Shown here piece after piece: positions 58,035 to 64,000 of a stretch of 64,000 nt of DNA. Origin of the DNA: Toxoplasma gondii ME49 (Eukaryota > Apicomplexa > Conoidasida > Eucoccidiorida > Sarcocystidae); NCBI RefSeq assembly GCF_000006565.2, contig NC_031479.1:1612001-1676000 (forward strand). The letters run 5' to 3'. The notes under the pieces are model-generated. The model was not told where the DNA came from, did not search any database, and saw only the letters and a list, made by a program, of their open reading frames with translations. Position numbers and translations under genes: made by a program. Position 1 is the first letter of the stretch, and each line of letters begins with the position of its first letter.

Positions 58035-61000
58035 TCTCTCGTATCCTCCATTCTCGCCGCATTGCGTTCTGCTGCAGAGAAGCCAAAGCTCCCTTCTTCC
58101 TCTCGACTCTTTCCGTATTTCAAATAGAGGGTGACAAACTACGCAGTCGTCTTTTCAGAAGCGCCTGTCTGTGCGAAGGCATGGGCAAGTCACAAGTTTC
58201 CTCACACGTCCACACCGGACACAAGATATGCTGAGGTCGGGCGTCTGCCATGTCAATTTCTCTGTTGCGGGGAGAGTCTGGGGATAGGCGCACCTTGTTG
58301 CAGTTTCCGACTCCCTGAGGACAGCGAGCTAGCTGCTTGTGGAGTCGCAGTGTCTGCGTTCGGCTTTCCCTCGACGAAACGGAGACAAGATCTGGAAAGA
58401 GAAAATGCCACTCAGGCGCCTCCAGACCCGTCGCGCATGCGCCTTCCATATATATTTTCTTCATCTGCCAGTGGCCACAGTACCGCGGTTTTCTCTCCCT
58501 AGAGACGCCTCAGCGGTAGCCTCACTCCCCTTTTTCCTGTGTGGAGCAGGCGGATCAGCTCGAGCTCGACTTAGGTTTTCTCTGTAAAGAAGAGGCTCCC
58601 GTCGCGGAGAACGGTCATCGGAAGCTGGGGGGAAGAAAAAAGGGGGAGCCGACGAACCGGAGCGGGGGCTTCTCGGACGCGGAAGGCCACAGATACACGA
58701 GACACGCAGGAACGGCCAGTGGGTGGAGAGCGAAATCCGAGACACGGCGCGTCCTTCCAAATGCTTCGCCACCCAGGTTCTGAGCAGACGACTTCTTAAA
58801 TGAGCAAAAACGGACCAGACTCAGTCGTCCTCGTCGTGATGGTAAGAACGCACGGCATTCCGGTCAAGAATTGTACGCAACAAACACGGAGTGGAGCGGG
58901 GGCATGACCCCGAATGGCCCCCGAGAAAATGGAAACTGCCGCTTAAGCGCTACCATGTCTTCTGGAAGCAGGAACCTCTGACACTGTACAAACACTCGGA
59001 GTTTGCGCAGCTTTCTACATCTTGAGATTTTTTGTCCAGTCCCAGATATGCGTAGGCCTTCGCAGTGTGAAGTCGCGGAGTCCGCTGCCGTTGCAGCTGC
59101 ACATCTGGGAAGCCGTAATTCAGTGTGCGCAAAAAAGGAACGCACACTGTGGAAAGCGCGCTTTTCTCGTCTTTGCAAATTCAGAAGAACCGTCCGAGCC
59201 GCTAGACATGTGCTGTAGGCACTCGGCGTGGAATCTGGATACGCGGCGTAAAGTAGAAGAGGATGGCTGTACTACTGCTAGCACACCCGCTTTACGGTTT
59301 GAGGACCTCGCGAATTCAGTCTTTGGGTGCAAGAGCAAACAAAAGGTCTCTTGCGCTCCATCTGGGAAATCTCTGGTATTCGCCAGTGCACAAAGTATGC
59401 AGCCAGACTGAAGATGAATGTCTGGACAAACTTGCGAACTTTTGTACAGCTGACCGGAAGAAAGTTCGGTGCCGGTCCAACCGTGCGCTCCCCTATAGAT
59501 GGAGAGAAAAGTTACGGTCTGCAGTCGCAATGTTGCTGTCTTTGCTGACACAAGAGCACTAGTCGACCGCCAGACGAGAAACTTGGGAGCCATCTGGGTG
59601 CTTTTTGAGTCCGAATGAATCGTGAACTCGAATCGTAGCAGCGGAAAGGGGCGGGAAGGAGCTTTAAACGAAGTTGCGTGAGAAAGCGGAGAAAATGATT
59701 TTAAAACGATGTTTCACAGGCAATGCAGAAGTTGGGAGTGAAGACAACTTGGGAAACAGACCGGACCATAGTCTGGGTATCCACGGATTGTACGTCAACA
59801 TCCAACAGACAGAACAGTCGTGGAGTGAGTGACAGACCGCGGGCTGTGCACACCAGTCCGTGGAAGTAAGAACAAGGACTTCGAGTCGTCTGAGAACCAG
59901 AGCCACATGTATGAGAAATTACAGAAAAGCTGCAAAGCAGACTTGCCCTGCCCGTAACCTAACACTCTCTGCCTTTCTCCTCGTTGTGTCAACCCACAAT
60001 ACGCAGTCTTGACCAGAAAAAGATTTCTTTAGGTCCAGATATGCGACAGCGAATTTAGAGTGTGGCAACAGAAGATGCAGCGGGCCAGCTGCATCATCGG
60101 AACTGGACGTTCTTAGTCGGTCAGGGGAAATCAGTTGAACGGAGTTATGGAGTTGCGTCAACAGTATGCTCACGAAAGCATCACTGCCGATGTAGCTGCG
60201 GGTTTGTAGATGCGTGGACTTTGAGAAGAGTCCGAAACAAGCTAGAAGCAAGATTTCGAAGAAAACAGCTGAGGGCAGCACCGTGTCGCAATTCGACCGT
60301 ACGGACGCAAGCAGTTGTGCATTCGTGATGGTAAAAAGACAGAAATCTGGTGCTCATGCCACACGCAGGCCTCGCTATTTCCTAGCGTTATATCTCTTCC
60401 TTCAGTGCAGCCTTTCGGGCGTCACGAATCAGTCAGCTGAGCATCTCTTAACCAGTCCAGGTTTTAAACACGAAATCTAGCATCTTCCTGGAAGAGGTGG
60501 AAAAAGAAGTGCCGTGTGTGAGAGAACTTCGATTGCTGCTGTGTCTTGACGTTTGATCGATGCAGCCTTGTCTATCTCGTCCTGGGAACAGAGTTCAGGT
60601 GGCTGTGTTCACATCCGGGCATGGCGTCTTCAGTTGTTACGAACTGGGCCTGACTTCGCAGGCTGCCCACGAAGTGACCCCAGTTGCTGTGACAGGGTCC
60701 ACTCGTTCTGGTCTGAGCGTGTCAACTTCAGTAATTTGCGAACTGGGTACCCAAGTGCACGCAGCACCAAGGCCGGGTTCACGGAAGCAGCGTTGTGTCA
60801 GTGTCTGTTCTGCAAGGTGGTTCGGCCTGCTTGCGGTGACAAAGAGCTGCGACTGAGAGTGTCACCTTCAGTAGGGTAAATCTAGTTCTGTGGAATGAAG
60901 TGACTGCTGGTCGTTCAATTCCTATGCAGTTTGTTACTCATTCACGGCTCGCAAGTCCGCAATACAGGTGACGAATCCGTGTCTGCGATATACACAGCAG

Positions 61001-62792
61001 CTCTCTGCCTGCACCCGCTCCCCCCCGCTTGCTGTGTTCTGTTAGGCGTCGGCAAAGATGTTAGGCTTGACTTTACGGAGAACGGAGTATCAGATCATCG
61101 AGAAACAAACGTTCGATGCTGCTCCCACCCTTCGGAAAACTTGCTGAGCACCTATACGCGCGAAGTCGCACCTTCCCCAGACAGGAATTTTATTTCTAGC
61201 CTTTGACGACAAGGACTATGTATCTCGAAACGTTGTCCGTTCGCGGTGCTTCACAAGTGTCATCCACGTCCTCCGAAACAATATGTGGCCGCAATTGAGT
61301 AACCGCTGTCGACCCCACTTTGCAAGAATACCTAAGCCGCACAGACACGGATACGATCCCCTGCCGTGCTCCAGAAGGCTCAGCACTGAACTGACAAAAT
61401 CTGTTTAGTGCCCTTCTTGAAGCTTCTATTTGGCTCATCTGCGAGGTTGAACAAAGCCGGAACTCGGCTCCATGAAACCTTGGTGCAGAACTATTGAGAT
61501 TTCGAAGAGCTGGTGCCCCTGAAACAGCATTGATCCCCAAAAGCGCCGTTGATATTCCACGGGGGTTCCCTGAGACCTCCCTCACGCATTGGCTCCGCCC
61601 TGACTCATGTAGTAATCGATTATGTCGCCCTGCGAACACACCACGGCCAGGCCGCATACGCGAATACTTGGAAAGTCCTCGTACCGCATTCGGTACAGGC
61701 AAGTCAAGACTTCCCTCAGATGGTCACCCATGGAGCACTCAGTGCGGAAAGATCTGGGATTGTCTACACTTTACCATCTGGAGGCCGACCGCAAAACAAA
61801 GCACCAAGACAAAACACTGAACACGGGTGAAGCGACCAAACTACAGAACTTAGGATATAGATTCAACCATATCTTAACTCTCAGAGTGGCTCCGCAGAAG
61901 ACCGCTCGACGTGAATACAGTAAAGCGTTTGTGGCACTACACCGAAATTGAACTACGTCGCGTTTCTCCGTCTTACGTCGTTTCAGACATGTCATCTTCC
62001 CAGCACACACACCCACACACCCTCTCTCTGTAGCTACGGCGACAAGCAAATTCCAGACAGGCCATGAATTTGATACGTTTACGGGCATCAGATGCCGGAA
62101 AGGTGGAGACAGGCGATCGTCTAAGGCTGGACCCATCTGCTGTGTTCCGGCAACGACCTAGAAAAACTTCAACGCTCAAAGCCACTGCGGTGCCGCAGAA
62201 AGTCGCTCGTACTCGCTAGCACTCTCGCAAAACGGAAACCCTGAGAATCGGCAGCTCTTTTGGCTTCGACGGGCCGACATTTTCGGCAATTCGCGAGAGC
62301 AATCGGCGAAACTCACCTCGCGCAGCTGAACGGAGAGGAATCGATCATGCTGGAGTCCCCAGCGCGTCAGGGAGCAAACAACAGGGACGCCTTGAGGAAG
62401 GATCTCACAAGGGAACCCCCAAGACCGGCACGCTGCTGATCCCAGCGACCCTGTGGCATGCGCAGCGAGGACAGACAGCTTTGGTAGTCCCAGGCAAGCA
62501 TGTCAGACTGTCGCAAGGATTCGATCCGGAAGAAAACAGATGTGAAACGCCTGTGTTCTGCCGAAAAATAGACTTCGTTTGCGTAAAATTCACATTCCCC
62601 TCCGGTGTAGGCAACGACAAGCAACTGGCGCTCACCAACGTCCTACGCGCGTTCGGTGTATATGTGCCGTCTGTCCACAGACTTCCCATGCACCTGCCCT
62701 ATCCATCGATGCTGGAGACAATCACGCTAAAGTTATAGCGTAACTCCAGTGTTTTAATCCAATGTAGAAGTATTAACACATATTTCCAACAT

Positions 62793-62823
<31 letters not shown>

Positions 62824-63008
62824 TGCGTGCGATGTCCTATCGAAGGCGGTTTCAGCCTACCTTGGCGGACTGCTCGATATGTTGATTTGCGAACGGCGAC
62901 ATCCATTCCGGAAAATTCTGTCTTGACATGTTTCAAACACGGCGAGAAGTCCTCTGCACAGTTAATCGGACATCTTTCGGGACTTGCTTCAGCTAAAGAA
63001 ATGTTCTT
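58035..63008. other. 5-kb gene-poor spacer
   Basis: Includes the presumed 5' leader and promoter of the F-box/WD40 gene on the left, with CGCGCATGCGCC at about 58433. Base composition drops to near 50% GC after about 58.8 kb. Open frames are short and show no family resemblance. A TA microsatellite lies at 62799-62824. Confidence 0.5.
62799..62824. repeat. TA microsatellite
   Basis: Thirteen consecutive AT units downstream of the partial gene at the right edge. Confidence 0.9.
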
Positions 63009-63944
63009 TCAGCTACGGGTGCTACAGGAGTCCTTCATATCTTCTTCATGCACTGCAGTGGTTCCAGCAGGGTTGCCGCGAAAGGCCGACTGCACAGTGC
63101 GCAGGTTCCTATTTGGAATCCGTCCTTTCGATCCCCGCATTTCCCTCGGCATGACTTTTTGGCCCTTCGCCCACGGCTTTGCTTCCTCGCTTCCAGCTGT
63201 TTTCTTTCCACGAGAGCGAAACGCGCTGGAGTTCCATGTCTTACGACACTGAAAGTATTCCAAAAATCGCTTACGTTTCACGCGTACGGTTTCATGGATT
63301 TCTGGTGTCACGCGTATTAACAGCGAGAGAAAACAGCTCCTCAGATGCTAGGATGATCATGATGATCAGCACCACGGTCCCGCGTGTCATCATCTCTGTG
63401 CACTGTACCAGGCAGATTCGAGCTGCAGTTCGATCCCTTGTTGCACAGTGTTCAGTGATACGGTGGTGGACCGCAGGCAGAAAGGACTGGCTGTCTGACC
63501 CTTCGAATCCGAGTCACGTTCAGGAGAGCGTCGGCCCGTCCAGTCCCCGACAGTCTCACCTGGAGCCTTCAGGCGTTCCGTAGTCATGATGCGGAACTGG
63601 TCTGCAGGAAGCCAGTCGGGAGAGCAGCGTTCGAGAGGACAGATTTCTCTGTTGAAGACGCCGCGAGTCGAAACAGCCTCCCGTCTCCACTCGACTCGCG
63701 CAGGCAGCCACTTGACTTTGTCCAGAGCAACGCGCCCGCCTCCGTTGTACACAGTGACAGCGACTTCCACGAAGTCTCCTACGCAGACACTTGAGACGGA
63801 GCCCATGGCAGCGACCCCAGTCTCGTCTCCGTGGAACCGGCACAAGTCTCGGTGCATCCAAAGCGTTCGGCTGCTCTTCGCCGCACCCGCCGCCAGCGAG
63901 TAAGACACCGTGAACACGCGCGAAGGCATGTTGGTCGGGCAAGG
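63009..63944 (-). CDS. 3' part of a gene of unknown function, cut by the window end
   Basis: Two exons in phase on the minus strand: 63944-63560, after an acceptor TTTCTCTGCAG, and 63301-63009, ending in TGA. The first exon encodes a compact segment with conserved-looking runs (VFTVSYSLAAGAAKSSRTLW, VCVGDFVEVAVTVYNGGG, DKVKWLPARVEWRREAV). The last exon encodes a basic tail rich in Lys and Arg (KRKRFLEYFQ, KGQKVMPREMRGSKGRIPNR). The donor is CCAG|GTGAGA. Upstream exons lie outside the window. I recognise no family. The second junction relies on a weak acceptor (GTGACACCAG), so the true end could instead be the in-frame stop near 63390. Confidence 0.42.
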
Positions 63945-64000
63945 CTGCAGAGAAACATCCACAGAAACACCGGAGTTAGGAGACGAAAGGCGATGCAGGC

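Noticed and set aside
59120..59593. Minus-strand 157-codon frame and others in 58.8-62.7 kb
   Set aside because: No family resemblance, no coherent splice sites and no clear coding bias.
61196..61702. Minus-strand 168-codon frame
   Set aside because: No recognisable domain and no supporting neighbouring exons; kept as spacer.

Overview
This window is nuclear DNA of a coccidian apicomplexan of the Toxoplasma gondii / Hammondia / Neospora type. The evidence is the gene structure (GT-AG introns of a few hundred bases to over 3 kb), many perfect TA-rich microsatellites in introns and spacers, repeated TGCATGC palindromes upstream of genes, long Ser/Glu/Arg-rich low-complexity coding exons, and an ApiAP2-type DNA-binding protein. 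T. gondii is my best guess, but the species cannot be fixed by eye.

Left third (1-28.6 kb): six conserved genes, with intron boundaries read directly from the sequence and checked for reading phase. In order: SLU7 splicing factor (+), a dienoyl-CoA isomerase (ECH1 type, +), a small two-helix ER membrane protein ending in KKRN (-, possibly Pkr1-like), a MYND zinc-finger protein (+), the U5 snRNP 40 kDa WD40 protein SNRNP40 (-, nine exons) and the ER membrane protein TMCO1 (+). Two pairs are divergent and share a spacer: KKRN protein/MYND and SNRNP40/TMCO1. MYND and SNRNP40 are convergent.

Middle (28.6-46.7 kb): a gene-poor spacer holds a perfect 185-bp inverted repeat, each arm carrying a tRNA-Ser(AGA) gene, with the two genes pointing at each other. 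Next comes a very large minus-strand ApiAP2 protein (about 2,240 residues) with two AP2 domains, each cut by an intron between its beta-sheet and its helix. A plus-strand open frame of 211 codons sits upstream of it and is only a possible gene.

Right third (46.7-64 kb): one giant minus-strand gene (about 3,690 residues) encodes a poly-Ser tract from an uninterrupted 61-unit GAA/TTC repeat, then an F-box, several helical hydrophobic segments and a C-terminal WD40 domain, as expected for the substrate receptor of an SCF ubiquitin ligase. About 5 kb follows with no convincing gene, and the window ends inside another minus-strand gene of unknown function.

Functionally the window is a mix of housekeeping genes (two spliceosome factors, two ER membrane proteins, lipid catabolism, a tRNA pair) and large lineage-specific regulators (ApiAP2, F-box/WD40). 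I see no operon-like or mobile-element system.
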